A stretch of DNA of 13,006 bases. Source: Gammaproteobacteria bacterium. GTDB lineage: Bacteria; Pseudomonadota; Gammaproteobacteria; Steroidobacterales; Steroidobacteraceae. Under the pieces are notes generated by a model. It was not told where the DNA came from. It did not search any database and saw only the letters and a program-made list of their open reading frames with translations. Positions 1-7,182 of the stretch are shown here, one piece after another. A program made the translations under genes and the position numbers. How positions within the stretch are numbered: the stretch's first letter is position 1; every line of letters starts with the position of its first letter. The stretch covers positions 208 to 13,213 of the forward strand of contig PMNQ01000167.1 of assembly GCA_003162555.1 (NCBI GenBank), given 5' to 3'.

Positions 1-121
1 CCGCCTGCTGCCGCCCACGCTCGAGGGCGACGTGCTGCTGATCGCCAATGCCGGCGCTTACGGCCGCGCCATGAGTTCCAGCTACAACCTGCGTGCGCCG
101 GCGGTGGAACTGGTGCTGTAG
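1..121 (+). CDS. lysA: Diaminopimelate decarboxylase, C-terminal end (partial)
   Basis: Only the last 39 codons are present, read from base 2 to the TAG at 119-121; the gene runs off the left edge. The tail contains EGDVLLIANAGAYGRAMSS followed by YNLR and ends in AVELVL. This is the typical C terminus of PLP-dependent meso-diaminopimelate decarboxylases, which make lysine from meso-DAP. The AGAYG...MSSxYN segment belongs to the C-terminal beta-domain, whose conserved tyrosine lies near the PLP/substrate site. In several Xanthomonas-like bacteria this domain is the C-terminal half of a fused aspartate kinase/DAP decarboxylase, and the visible part cannot tell the two forms apart. Family assignment is by motif recognition; single or fused form is unknown. 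Confidence 0.8.
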   Translation, partial: RLLPPTLEGDVLLIANAGAYGRAMSSSYNLRAPAVELVL

Positions 122-230
122 AAAAATGCGGCGCTGTCGGCAGATTGACGCCAGACTTGAGCTCCCCTTGCCGCAAATGCGAACGACATCACAGCCGTTG
201 TGTGTCATATCGCAAGAATTCACTCCACAG

Positions 231-261
231 CGGGCCTTCACGGGCCCGTTGCCACAGGCAA
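231..261 (+). promoter_or_regulatory. Two adjacent hairpins in the leader of the pilin gene
   Basis: CGGGCC (231-236) can pair with GGCCCG (243-248) around a six-base loop. Directly after it, TTGCC (249-253) can pair with GGCAA (257-261) around ACA. They end 16 bases before the AAGGAG ribosome binding site (278-283) of the pilin gene and about 110 bases after the lysA stop. They could stabilise or tune the pilin mRNA, or the first could weakly terminate lysA transcription. No T-run follows either stem, so a classical terminator is unlikely. I could not find a convincing sigma70 promoter in 122-230; TTGACG at 145-150 has no good -10 partner. Confidence 0.35.
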
Positions 262-288
262 GTCATCCAGTCTTCTCAAGGAGTGCTT

Positions 289-789
289 ATGCGTAAGATC
301 CTCACAGCAACGATGGCGGCCGCGGCCGTTGCCGCTGCCGGCAGCGCCAGTGCCGCCACCACCACCACGACTTTTGGCGTTACCGCTACGGTCCTCAAGA
401 CCTGTTCGGTGGCGGCAAATCCGCTTGGTTTCGGCAACTACACGCCCGGCTCGGGCGCGCTGGCTGCCAACACGACCGTCAACGTCAAGTGCACGAAGGG
501 CACGACCTTCACCGTGGCGCTGAACGGCGGTACCACCGCTGGCGGCACGATCTCGCAGCGCCTGATGAGCAATGGCACGGACACGTTGCAGTACAACCTG
601 TACACGACCGCGGCCTTTGCCACGCTGTTCGGCGACGGCACGACCGGCAGCACGATGCCTGGCACGGGCACGGGTATTGCCACGGCGGTTGCGCTGACAG
701 TGTTCGGAAGCCTGCCGGACAATGCCACCAACCAGAACGTCTCGACCGGTGCGTATTCCGACACGATCAACGTGACGGTCACGTATTGA
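289..789 (+). CDS. Spore coat U domain major pilin (archaic chaperone-usher, CsuA/B-like)
   Basis: This is a secreted pilus subunit of 166 residues. The start at ATG 289 is fixed by a strong AAGGAG (278-283) five bases upstream and by a signal peptide with cleavage probably after GSASA (residue 22). The mature protein is rich in Thr, Gly and Ala. It has a Cys39-Cys68 pair, the FGNYTPGSGALAANTTVNV core and the ending GAYSDTINVTVTY, all typical of spore coat protein U (SCPU) domain subunits. Sixteen residues precede Cys39 and include the alternating FGVTATV stretch, which suits a donor strand that completes the next subunit. It is the first gene of a chaperone/usher/tip cluster, so I infer it is the main rod subunit. 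A longer reading frame opens at 145, but that part lacks a signal peptide and ribosome binding site. Confidence 0.88.
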   Translation: MRKILTATMAAAAVAAAGSASAATTTTTFGVTATVLKTCSVAANPLGFGNYTPGSGALAANTTVNVKCTKGTTFTVALNGGTTAGGTISQRLMSNGTDTLQYNLYTTAAFATLFGDGTTGSTMPGTGTGIATAVALTVFGSLPDNATNQNVSTGAYSDTINVTVTY

Positions 790-809
790 TCCACTGACTG
801 CAGTGCACC

Positions 810-1559
810 TTGAGACCCGCTAGCGAACAGCGGCCGGCAATGGCCGGTTCTGTCACTGCGTGGATGCTGATGCTCGCGGCGGCCGGTCCGGCCGCCGCGG
901 GCACATTCAGCATCGCGCCGGTGCGCATCGAGCTGCAGGGCTCGCAGCGCACCGCGGTGCTCACCGTGCACAATGACGACGCGGCGCCGCTGGTGGTACA
1001 GGTCTCGGCGCTGAACTGGACGCAGACGGGCGGCGAGGAAAGCAACGCGCCGACCCGTGAACTGCTGGCGACGCCGCCGGTGTTCACGCTGCCGCCCAAC
1101 GGCGAGCAGATCGTGCGCGTCGCGCTGCGGCGCGAGCCGGATGCGACGCGCGAACTCGATTACCGCCTGCTGCTGGCCGAAGTGCCGCAGCCGGCTGACA
1201 AGAATTTCACCGGCCTGCGCGTGGCGCTGCGCCTGAGCATCCCGGTGTTCGTCAAAGCTGCCAGCGTGGGCGCTGCCTCGCTCCACTGGCGCGCGCATTG
1301 GCTACCCGACGGCGGGGGGCTGGCGCTGAGCGCCACCAACGACGGATCGACGCACCAGCAGGTCAGCGATTTCACGCTGCATTTCGCCGGGAGCGAGGCG
1401 CTGGCGCGCGGCGTGGTCAGCCGCTACGTGCTGCCGGGCAGCACTGTGACCTGGAAGATTGCGCCGCCGGCAGGCGTCGCGCACGACGCCGCCATCAGCA
1501 TCCGCGGCGCCAGCGATCAGGGAGATTTCCAGGCCGACGTCGCGTTCGCGGGTCCTTAA
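810..1559 (+). CDS. Periplasmic fimbrial chaperone (PapD/CsuC-like)
   Basis: A 249-residue protein of the PapD-like pilus chaperone family. It would bind pilin subunits in the periplasm, donate a strand to finish their fold and deliver them to the usher. N-terminal signal sequence ends near GPAAA, and the mature protein opens with GTFSIAPVRIEL. Arg39 in that strand and Lys149 in IPVFVKA are the expected pair that anchors the subunit C terminus. The middle has PNGEQIVRVALRR, typical of the first Ig-like domain. There is no cysteine. It follows the pilin stop by 20 bases. The start is uncertain: TTG 810 gives an Arg-containing signal N-region but has no clear ribosome binding site, while ATG 840 is an in-frame alternative. 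A five-base hairpin (CACTG 792-796 with CAGTG 801-805) lies in the gap. Confidence 0.87.
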   Translation: MRPASEQRPAMAGSVTAWMLMLAAAGPAAAGTFSIAPVRIELQGSQRTAVLTVHNDDAAPLVVQVSALNWTQTGGEESNAPTRELLATPPVFTLPPNGEQIVRVALRREPDATRELDYRLLLAEVPQPADKNFTGLRVALRLSIPVFVKAASVGAASLHWRAHWLPDGGGLALSATNDGSTHQQVSDFTLHFAGSEALARGVVSRYVLPGSTVTWKIAPPAGVAHDAAISIRGASDQGDFQADVAFAGP

Positions 1560-1577
1560 GATTCCGGGCGCGGCGCG

Positions 1578-3938
1578 ATGTGCCCATATCCCAGGTTCTC
1601 GGTGCGGCGGTTTAACCTAGTCTGGCCCCTGTGCCTGCTCGGCCTCGCCGCCGCCGTCCACGCCGATATGGCGCCGGCGCCCGATGATGGCATGCGCGAG
1701 TCCGTCATGAGCGTCAACGTCAACAGCCAGCCGCAAAGCGAAACACTGATCGTGCTGCGCGATGCAAGCGGCGCGCTGTGGATCGACGCGGCCGACTTTC
1801 CGCGCCTGCGCCTGTTGACGCCGCCCGGCAGTGGCATTGTCCACCAGGGGCGGCACTTCCTGCCGCTCGCGGCCGTGCCGGGTGTCAGCATCGAACTAGA
1901 CGAATCGGCGCAGTCCATCGCCGTGAACGCCGCGCCGGCGGCATTTGCGGCCACGCGCGTGAGCGCTTCGCCCAATGCGGAGCCGTCCACTGGCGGCGCG
2001 AGTCCCGGCGCCTTCCTCAATTACCAACTCAGCGCGCAACGCGTGGCGGGCGAGAACCTGACCGGCGCCTACGCGGAGCTCGGCGCGTTTGCGGCCAGGG
2101 GCGTGTTGCTGAACTCGGGCGTGGTGCGCACGCTCGACGGGCAGACGCAGGCGGTGCGGCTCGATTCCAGTTTCACGATGGATTTTCCCTCGCGCATCGA
2201 ACGCCTGACCTTTGGCGATGCGATCAGCGATGGCAGCACCTGGGGAAGCGCGGTGCGCTTCGCCGGAATAGGCTGGGGCCGCAATTTCTCGTTGCGCCCG
2301 GACCTGATCACGGCACCACTGCTGACCGCATCCGGAACGGCGCTGGTGCCGTCGACGGTCGATGTGTACGTGAACAACCAGAAGGTCTCGAGCGCGACGT
2401 TGCCACCGGGCCCGTTCATCATCGACCAGCTGCCGGTCGTGACCGGCGCCGGGCAGGTGAGCGTCGTGGTGCGCGACGCGCTGGGCCGCGAGCAGCAGGT
2501 GACGCAGCCGTTCTATTCCAGCCTGCAGCTGCTCGCACCGGGACTCAGCCAGTACGAGGTGGATCTGGGCAAGGTGCGCCGTGACTACACCAGCGCCAGC
2601 GCGCACTACGGCGAGTTGATGGGCACCGGCAGCTACCGGCGCGGATTCAGCGACTCGCTGACACTGGAAGCGCACGCCGAATTCCTGGAGCACAAGGCGC
2701 AGGCGGCCGGTGCGGCCGGCGCCGTGTCGCTGGGACATTTCGCGGTTGTGAATTTCACGGCCGCCGCGGGCGGCGGGCCCGGTACCTCCGGATCGCTGTA
2801 CGGCTTCGGCATTGAGCGGCAGGGCCATCGGATCAGCTTCGCTGCCAGCACTTCGGTGGCGAGCGACGGTTACCGCCAGATCTCGTCCGCGGAAGTGGCA
2901 GCACTCCAGTTCCGCCGGCGCGACCTGGCGCAGGTGGGATTGAACCTGCAGCGCTTTGGTTCGCTGTCGGCGGTAATCGTGCGGCAGACCTTTGCGACCC
3001 TGCCCACCAACCAGACTGCGAGCCTGACCTACAACCGAACCATCACCGAACGCGGCTCCTTGAACCTGACTGCGACGCGCAGCAGCCAGGGCGGCGATGT
3101 TGGCCGCAGCCTGTTCCTCGGCTTCACAATCGCGCTGGCCGAGCGGCGAGCGGCCGTGATCACGGCCAGCAGCGGCAGCGGAGCGGGAGCGCCGGACGAC
3201 GAGCTGTACGCAACCTATATCCAGAATCCGCCGCGCGGTCCCGGACAGGGCTGGCGCCTGGGCGGTTCGAGCCGCGGCAACTACGACGGCGAACTGCGCG
3301 AGCAGTGGAATGTCGGCGATTTGCAGCTGCTGGCGGCGCGCAACCACGGCGTCAGCGGCGAAAGCGCATTCTGGAGCGGCGCGGCCACCCTGCTCGACGG
3401 CGAGCTGCGCGCCACGCGGCAGGTGATCGGCAGCTTTGCCATGGTGGACATCGCGGGCATTGCCAATGTCCCCGTATACCTGGATCACCAGCTGGTGGCG
3501 CACACCGACCAGCAGGGCCATGCGCTGCTCCCGGATCTGCTGCCCTACGAGGCAAATCGGGTCAACATCGAACCGGTGGAATTGCCGCTCGACACCAGCA
3601 TTGGCGCGAACACGCTGACCGTGACGCCGCGCTATCGCAGCGGCGTGGTCGTGAAGTTTCCGGTCGAGCGTGTGCGCGGCGGCACTTTCCGCCTGGTGAC
3701 GCCGAAGGGTTCGCCGATTCCGGCTGGCGCCAGCGTGCGCTTCATGGACGCGGTCTTTCCGGTAACCTATGACGGAGTGACATACGTAACAGGTTTCGAC
3801 CACGGTACCGCTGGCTCGGCGCAATGGGACGGCGGGCGTTGCGGCTTCCGGCTCGATCCGCCGCCCGAGAATGATCCGCTGCCGGACATGGGAACGATCA
3901 TCTGCCGTCCGCTGGCCGGCCTGGAGCAGCGGCCATGA
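1578..3938 (+). CDS. Outer-membrane fimbrial usher (CsuD/FimD-like)
   Basis: A 786-residue usher, the outer-membrane pore that receives chaperone-subunit complexes and assembles the pilus. Signal peptide runs to about Ala29 (AAAVHA). It is followed by an N-terminal chaperone-binding domain, a long beta-barrel with alternating polar and hydrophobic strands, and a plug-like segment near residues 250-310 containing STVDVYVNNQKV and GPFIIDQLPV. The C-terminal region has a NVPVYLDHQLVAHTD segment and a likely Cys755-Cys776 pair (CGFRL ... IICR). The length is usual for archaic ushers. ATG 1578 lies 18 bases after the chaperone stop, with only a weak GGGCG upstream. The stop overlaps the next start as ATGA. 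Family certainty is high; what is secreted is inferred from the neighbours. Confidence 0.92.
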   Translation: MCPYPRFSVRRFNLVWPLCLLGLAAAVHADMAPAPDDGMRESVMSVNVNSQPQSETLIVLRDASGALWIDAADFPRLRLLTPPGSGIVHQGRHFLPLAAVPGVSIELDESAQSIAVNAAPAAFAATRVSASPNAEPSTGGASPGAFLNYQLSAQRVAGENLTGAYAELGAFAARGVLLNSGVVRTLDGQTQAVRLDSSFTMDFPSRIERLTFGDAISDGSTWGSAVRFAGIGWGRNFSLRPDLITAPLLTASGTALVPSTVDVYVNNQKVSSATLPPGPFIIDQLPVVTGAGQVSVVVRDALGREQQVTQPFYSSLQLLAPGLSQYEVDLGKVRRDYTSASAHYGELMGTGSYRRGFSDSLTLEAHAEFLEHKAQAAGAAGAVSLGHFAVVNFTAAAGGGPGTSGSLYGFGIERQGHRISFAASTSVASDGYRQISSAEVAALQFRRRDLAQVGLNLQRFGSLSAVIVRQTFATLPTNQTASLTYNRTITERGSLNLTATRSSQGGDVGRSLFLGFTIALAERRAAVITASSGSGAGAPDDELYATYIQNPPRGPGQGWRLGGSSRGNYDGELREQWNVGDLQLLAARNHGVSGESAFWSGAATLLDGELRATRQVIGSFAMVDIAGIANVPVYLDHQLVAHTDQQGHALLPDLLPYEANRVNIEPVELPLDTSIGANTLTVTPRYRSGVVVKFPVERVRGGTFRLVTPKGSPIPAGASVRFMDAVFPVTYDGVTYVTGFDHGTAGSAQWDGGRCGFRLDPPPENDPLPDMGTIICRPLAGLEQRP

Positions 3939-3962
3939 GCCGGCGCACCATGAGCCGGCGCA
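3933..3962 (+). repeat. Perfect 15-bp tandem duplication over the tip-gene start
   Basis: CCATGAGCCGGCGCA occurs at 3933-3947 and again directly at 3948-3962. Each copy carries an ATG in the same frame, so the encoded protein begins MSRRTMSRRN. The first ATG overlaps the usher stop (ATGA); the second (3950) does not. Being 15 bp, the duplication keeps the frame. It looks like a replication-slippage duplication and gives two usable start codons, the upstream one being coupled to usher translation. Confidence 0.9.
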
Positions 3963-4438
3963 ATGCTGCAATGGCGTGGCTGGCGGCTTGCACATTGCTG
4001 CTGCCTGCGCTGGCCACAGCGGCCGTGACCTGCACGGCTTCGTCCACCAGCACGGCCTTCGGCGTTTACAATCCGCTCAGCGCCACGCCCACGTACGCGA
4101 ACGGCGACGTGCAGGTGGTCTGCACATTGTTGAGCGGCGGTGCGACCACAGTAACGCTGGTGTCGAGCTACAGCACCGGCGCGAGCGGCAGCTATGCCAT
4201 GCGCACGATGCTCTCGGGCGCGAACAAGCTGAACTACAATCTTTTCTTCGACGCTGCCTACACATCGATCCGCGGCAATGGCACCGGCGGCTCGGCCACT
4301 GGTGGCGCGACGCTGAATCTGACAGCGGCGAATCCCACGCAGACGGCCAGCGGCACGATCTATGGCCGCATCCCAGCCGGCCAGGACGTGGCCGCAGGAG
4401 CCTATGCCGACACGATCGTCGTCACGATCACATATTGA
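3935..4438 (+). CDS. Spore coat U domain protein, probable pilus tip subunit
   Basis: A 167-residue secreted SCPU-domain protein. It has a signal peptide (AWLAACTLLLPALATA, cleavage about residue 29), Cys33-Cys63, the motif AFGVYNPLSATPT and the ending GAYADTIVVTITY, all shared with the pilin at 289. After cleavage only A-V-T precede the first cysteine, whereas the pilin has 16 residues there. A subunit without that N-terminal strand can accept but not donate, so I infer a tip position. CsuE-type tip adhesins have two domains and roughly twice this length; this one has a single domain. The start ATG 3935 overlaps the usher stop by four bases; ATG 3950 is the alternative from the 15-bp duplication. 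Confidence 0.85.
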   Translation: MSRRTMSRRNAAMAWLAACTLLLPALATAAVTCTASSTSTAFGVYNPLSATPTYANGDVQVVCTLLSGGATTVTLVSSYSTGASGSYAMRTMLSGANKLNYNLFFDAAYTSIRGNGTGGSATGGATLNLTAANPTQTASGTIYGRIPAGQDVAAGAYADTIVVTITY

Positions 4439-4481
4439 GCGGCCAATCGAACGGCCTGTTGAGCCGCCTATTGAGCGAGCC
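4433..4481. repeat. Three degenerate TATTGAGC repeats between convergent genes
   Basis: Near-copies TATTGAGCGGCC (4433-4444), TGTTGAGCCGCC (4457-4468) and TATTGAGCGAGCC (4469-4481) fill the 42-base gap between the tip-gene stop and the stop of the convergent gene. The first copy includes the tip-gene TGA. GCGGCCAA (4439-4446) can pair with TTG-A-GCCGC (4459-4467) with one bulged base, so the stretch may form a hairpin in either transcript. There is no T-run, so a terminator function is only possible. Confidence 0.4.
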
Positions 4482-4948
4482 TAAAGTGGCCGCGCGCGCA
4501 GCTGCAGCGGCCAGGCGTACAGGCCGGGCGCCAGACCCGCGGCCAGGTTGAAGCGCATGTGCAGGCGCAAGTCGCGCGCGGGTGCGCCTGGCCAGCGTTG
4601 CACGATCGCGCCGCCCTCGGCGCCCAGCGTCACGCCCGCGTCGAGACCATCGATCGCGACGGCCGTAAACCACAGACTCTGCGTGGTCACGTCGAGCACA
4701 AAACCCGCGCGGCTGTTGCTGTAGACGCGCAGCCGCAGCGCCTGCGGCGCATCGACATAGCCGCGCGCCAGATCCGCGGCGCTGATCAGCAACGGGTCCG
4801 GCGGCAGTTGCTCGAGGCGGGCGATGGGACTGACCGTGGCGCTGACCTGGAGCGGCGCGCCAGAATCGGCGGCGTACAGGCCCGCGACTCCGCCCGCGCA
4901 AGCTGCCCATACAAGCGCGTGCCGCGCAGGCAGGCGGCGAGGGCGCAT
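4481..4948 (-). CDS. Small secreted cysteine-free protein with pilin-like pattern
   Basis: I do not recognise a named family. From ATG 4948 it is 155 residues with a clear signal peptide (MRPRRLPARHALVWAACAGG onward, cleavage near GLYA). The mature part of about 130 residues has no cysteine. It starts LQVSATVSPIARLE, like the pilin's FGVTATVLKTC strand, alternates hydrophobic and polar residues, and ends GLYAWPLQLRARPL, where SCPU proteins end GAYxDTIxVTxTY. I infer a small beta-sandwich exported with the pilus system, perhaps an accessory subunit. It converges on the pilus genes and lies 70 bases after hisIE on the same strand, with no visible terminator between, so read-through from the his operon is possible. 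In-frame ATG 4981 would add 11 residues; neither start has a good ribosome binding site. Confidence 0.6.
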   Translation of the reverse strand: MRPRRLPARHALVWAACAGGVAGLYAADSGAPLQVSATVSPIARLEQLPPDPLLISAADLARGYVDAPQALRLRVYSNSRAGFVLDVTTQSLWFTAVAIDGLDAGVTLGAEGGAIVQRWPGAPARDLRLHMRFNLAAGLAPGLYAWPLQLRARPL

Positions 4949-5018
4949 GTTGTTTCGATTCGGTGGCGGCGAGATTCCCATGACAGCGGTTAACGGCCTG
5001 CATCAGCGCGCCTTGAGT

Positions 5019-5696
5019 TTACAGAATCCGCTGTGCGCCACGCGTGTTTCGAGGGCCGGCGGCGCTCCGGTCTGCGTGCCGGGCACGCAGCTCAGCGGTC
5101 AGCTCCCGCATACCAATGCCGCGGGTACGCAACAGCACCAGCAGGTGGAACAGCAGGTCGGCCGATTCGCTGGCCAGGCGCGCATCGGATTCGCCTACGG
5201 CGGCGAGCGCCACCTCCAGGCCTTCCTCGCCGACCTTCTGCGCCACGTGGCGCATGCCCTTGGCGTACAGGCTCGCGGTATAGCTGCCCTCGGGATTGCC
5301 GGCGATGCGCGCGTCGATGATCTGCTCGAGTTCCGGCAGGAATGCGAGGCCCTCGGCTGCACTCATCGGCTCATCGCCGAAGCAGCTGGCTGTGCCCTGG
5401 TGGCACACGGGGCCGGCGGGCAGCGCCGTCACCAGCAGAGTGTCGCGGTCGCAGTCGAAGTGGATGCCGGTGACACGCAGGCTGTTGCCCGAGGTCTCGC
5501 CCTTCTCCCACAGTTGCTGCCGTGAGCGGCTGTAGAACACGGCGCGTCCGCGATCGAGCGTGGCGCGCAGTGCCTCGCGGCTCATGTAGGCCAGCATCAG
5601 CACCGCGCCGCTGGTGGCGTGTTGCACGATCGCGGGCAGCAGGCCGTCCTGCTTGTCCCATGCCAGTCCGTCGATGTCTGCCGCCTGAAGGGTCAT
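5019..5696 (-). CDS. hisI: Bifunctional phosphoribosyl-AMP cyclohydrolase / phosphoribosyl-ATP pyrophosphatase
   Basis: A 225-residue HisIE fusion catalysing the second and third steps of histidine synthesis: PR-ATP to PR-AMP, then ring opening to ProFAR. The N-terminal cyclohydrolase domain (about 1-110) has [15 protein letters not shown], the metal-binding D81-C-D83-R-D85, and Cys98 and Cys105 in CHQGTASCF. The C-terminal pyrophosphatase domain (about 118-205) has the helical pattern with EEGLE (157-161) and ESADLLFH (177-184), which supply the acidic metal ligands. The start ATG 5696 overlaps the hisF stop as ATGA. It is the last recognised gene of the his operon; no T-rich terminator is visible after it. 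The last 20 or so residues ([18 protein letters not shown]) look like an unstructured tail. Confidence 0.96.
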   Translation of the reverse strand: MTLQAADIDGLAWDKQDGLLPAIVQHATSGAVLMLAYMSREALRATLDRGRAVFYSRSRQQLWEKGETSGNSLRVTGIHFDCDRDTLLVTALPAGPVCHQGTASCFGDEPMSAAEGLAFLPELEQIIDARIAGNPEGSYTASLYAKGMRHVAQKVGEEGLEVALAAVGESDARLASESADLLFHLLVLLRTRGIGMRELTAELRARHADRSAAGPRNTRGAQRIL

Positions 5697-6460
5697 GTGC
5701 GCACCTCCACGCCCTGCGAGCGCAGGTACGATTTGAGTGTGGTGATATCCAGCTGCGCGGAGTGGAACACGCTCGCGGCCAGCGCCGCATCGACGCCCGC
5801 GTCATTGAACGCGGCCGCGAAGTGCTCGGCGCTCCCCGCGCCGCCCGATGCGACCAGCGGCACGGTGCAAAGCGTGCGCGCCGAGCGCAACTGTTCGATG
5901 TCGTAGCCGGCGCGCACTCCATCGGCGGCCATGCAGTTGAGGACGATCTCGCCGGCGCCGCGTTGTTGCGCTTCGCTCATCCAATCGAAGCTGGCACGGC
6001 CACTGTCACGCGAACGCGTGGCATCGCCAGTGTTCAGCTGCGCGCGGTAGTCGCCGTCCGCGGCCATGCTGTCGATGCCCACGACCACGCACTGGGTGCC
6101 AAAGCGCCGCGCCAGCTCGTCGATGAGTTCCGGTCGTTGCAGTGCCGGTGAATTCACCGACACCTTGTCGGCACCCGCGGCCAGCACCGCCTCCGCATCC
6201 GCCACGCTGCCGATGCCGCCGGCTACGCAGAAAGGGATGTCGAGCAATCGCGCCACTGCGCCGACCCAGGCTCGGTCGACCGAGCGCCCTTCAGGGCTGG
6301 CCGTGATGTCGTAGAACACCAGCTCATCGGCGCCCGCATCGCGATAGCGCCTCGCCAGTTCGAGGATGTCGCCGACCACGCGGTGGTCACGAAAGCGCAC
6401 GCCCTTGACCACCTGGCCGTCGCGCACGTCGAGGCAGGGAATTATGCGGCGCGCAAGAAT
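5693..6460 (-). CDS. hisF: Imidazole glycerol phosphate synthase cyclase subunit, ATT start
   Basis: HisF takes ammonia from HisH and closes the imidazole ring, giving IGP and AICAR. Read from ATT 6460 it is 255 residues, the normal length, and begins [20 protein letters not shown]. This matches the family N terminus and puts the catalytic aspartates at Asp11 (CLDV) and Asp130 (VVGID). Other family signatures are [30 protein letters not shown] and VASGGAGS. In this frame the codons between the upstream TGA (6473-6475) and GTG 6427 include no ATG, GTG, TTG or CTG; GTG 6427 would remove Asp11 and the first beta strand. The gene then overlaps hisA by 19 bases. GAGG lies 10 bases before the ATT. 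Confidence 0.93.
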   Translation of the reverse strand: MLARRIIPCLDVRDGQVVKGVRFRDHRVVGDILELARRYRDAGADELVFYDITASPEGRSVDRAWVGAVARLLDIPFCVAGGIGSVADAEAVLAAGADKVSVNSPALQRPELIDELARRFGTQCVVVGIDSMAADGDYRAQLNTGDATRSRDSGRASFDWMSEAQQRGAGEIVLNCMAADGVRAGYDIEQLRSARTLCTVPLVASGGAGSAEHFAAAFNDAGVDAALAASVFHSAQLDITTLKSYLRSQGVEVRT

Positions 6461-7182
6461 GGCTGCAAATCCTCAAACCTTAAGCGATCCTCGAGCAGCG
6501 CGGTGCCGCTGATCGCCGCCGCCGCACCGGCCGCAGCGAGTGCGTGCAGGTCGTCGATGCCGGTAATTCCGCCAGAAGCCTGCCAGAGCAGGTCTGGATA
6601 GCGATGCGCGGCCGAGCGGTACAGCTCCACGTGCGGACCGCCGCGTGCGCCATCGCGTTCGATATCGGTGCACAGCACGTGACACAGGCCGGAGGCGAGG
6701 TGGCGTTCGACTCCGTCCCACAGGGAGCATGCGCCGTCTCGCTGCCAGCCGCGGGTGCGCAGCATCGGCGAACCACTCGCGTCATGCCGCACGTCGAAGG
6801 CCAGGCAGATCCGTTCCGCGCCAAACTCATCGAACCAGCGTGCGACTTCAGCCGGAGTCTCCACTGCAGCACTGCCGATGACCACGCGCGCAACGCCAAG
6901 CGCCAGCAGTTCGGCGACCACCTGGCGCGTGCGCACACCGCCGCCGACCTGCAGCGCGATGCCGGATTCGGCGGCGAGCCGCGCGATCGTCGCGCGGTTC
7001 GACTGCACACCGTCACGCGCGCCGTCGAGGTCCACGATGTGCAGCCAGGGTGCGCCCAGGGTCCGATAGCGCTGCAGCAGTTGCAAGGGTTCATGCGGGT
7101 AGCGCGTCTCGGCGGCAAAATCGCCCTGGCGCAGGCGCACGCACATTCCGCCACGCAAGTCGATTGCCGGCATCAACAGCAT
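6442..7182 (-). CDS. hisA: ProFAR isomerase (phosphoribosylformimino-5-aminoimidazole carboxamide ribotide isomerase)
   Basis: A 246-residue (beta/alpha)8 barrel that isomerises ProFAR to PRFAR, the HisF substrate. It begins [12 protein letters not shown] and has catalytic Asp8 and Asp130 (AFDVRHD), LHIVDLDGA, the phosphate-binding [13 protein letters not shown] and CTDIERDG, and a second phosphate loop ASGGITG. ATG 7182 is chosen because GGAG lies five bases before it and the N terminus matches the family. It overlaps the hisH stop as TGATG. GTG 7185 (adding one residue) and ATG 7173 are in-frame alternatives, and a long in-frame extension to 7545 overlaps hisH and is not real. It sits between hisH and hisF. 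Confidence 0.96.
   Translation of the reverse strand: MLLMPAIDLRGGMCVRLRQGDFAAETRYPHEPLQLLQRYRTLGAPWLHIVDLDGARDGVQSNRATIARLAAESGIALQVGGGVRTRQVVAELLALGVARVVIGSAAVETPAEVARWFDEFGAERICLAFDVRHDASGSPMLRTRGWQRDGACSLWDGVERHLASGLCHVLCTDIERDGARGGPHVELYRSAAHRYPDLLWQASGGITGIDDLHALAAAGAAAAISGTALLEDRLRFEDLQPFLRAA

Noticed and set aside
151..175. Possible sigma54 promoter before the pilin gene (TTGAGC...CTTGCC)
   Set aside because: The invariant GG of the -24 element is missing and no activator gene or binding site is near.
145..288. An N-terminal extension of the pilin gene from ATG 145
   Set aside because: The extension would bury the signal peptide inside the protein, and a near-perfect ribosome binding site sits in front of ATG 289.
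438..1298. A 286-codon minus-strand frame across pilin and chaperone genes
   Set aside because: It covers two well-supported plus-strand genes and the gap between them, has no family signature, and looks like a GC-bias shadow.
1896..3995. A 699-codon open frame on the minus strand opposite the usher
   Set aside because: The usher frame shows clear family motifs, a signal peptide and operon spacing. The antisense frame has no recognisable motif and an Arg/His/Ala-rich composition expected from third-position GC bias in a GC-rich genome.
4960..5018. Terminator after hisIE
   Set aside because: No stem of useful length followed by a T-run on the minus strand; only short GC-rich matches.
6425..6427. 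GTG 6427 as the hisF start
   Set aside because: It removes the first beta strand and catalytic Asp11, although the upstream codons encode a perfect HisF N terminus in frame.
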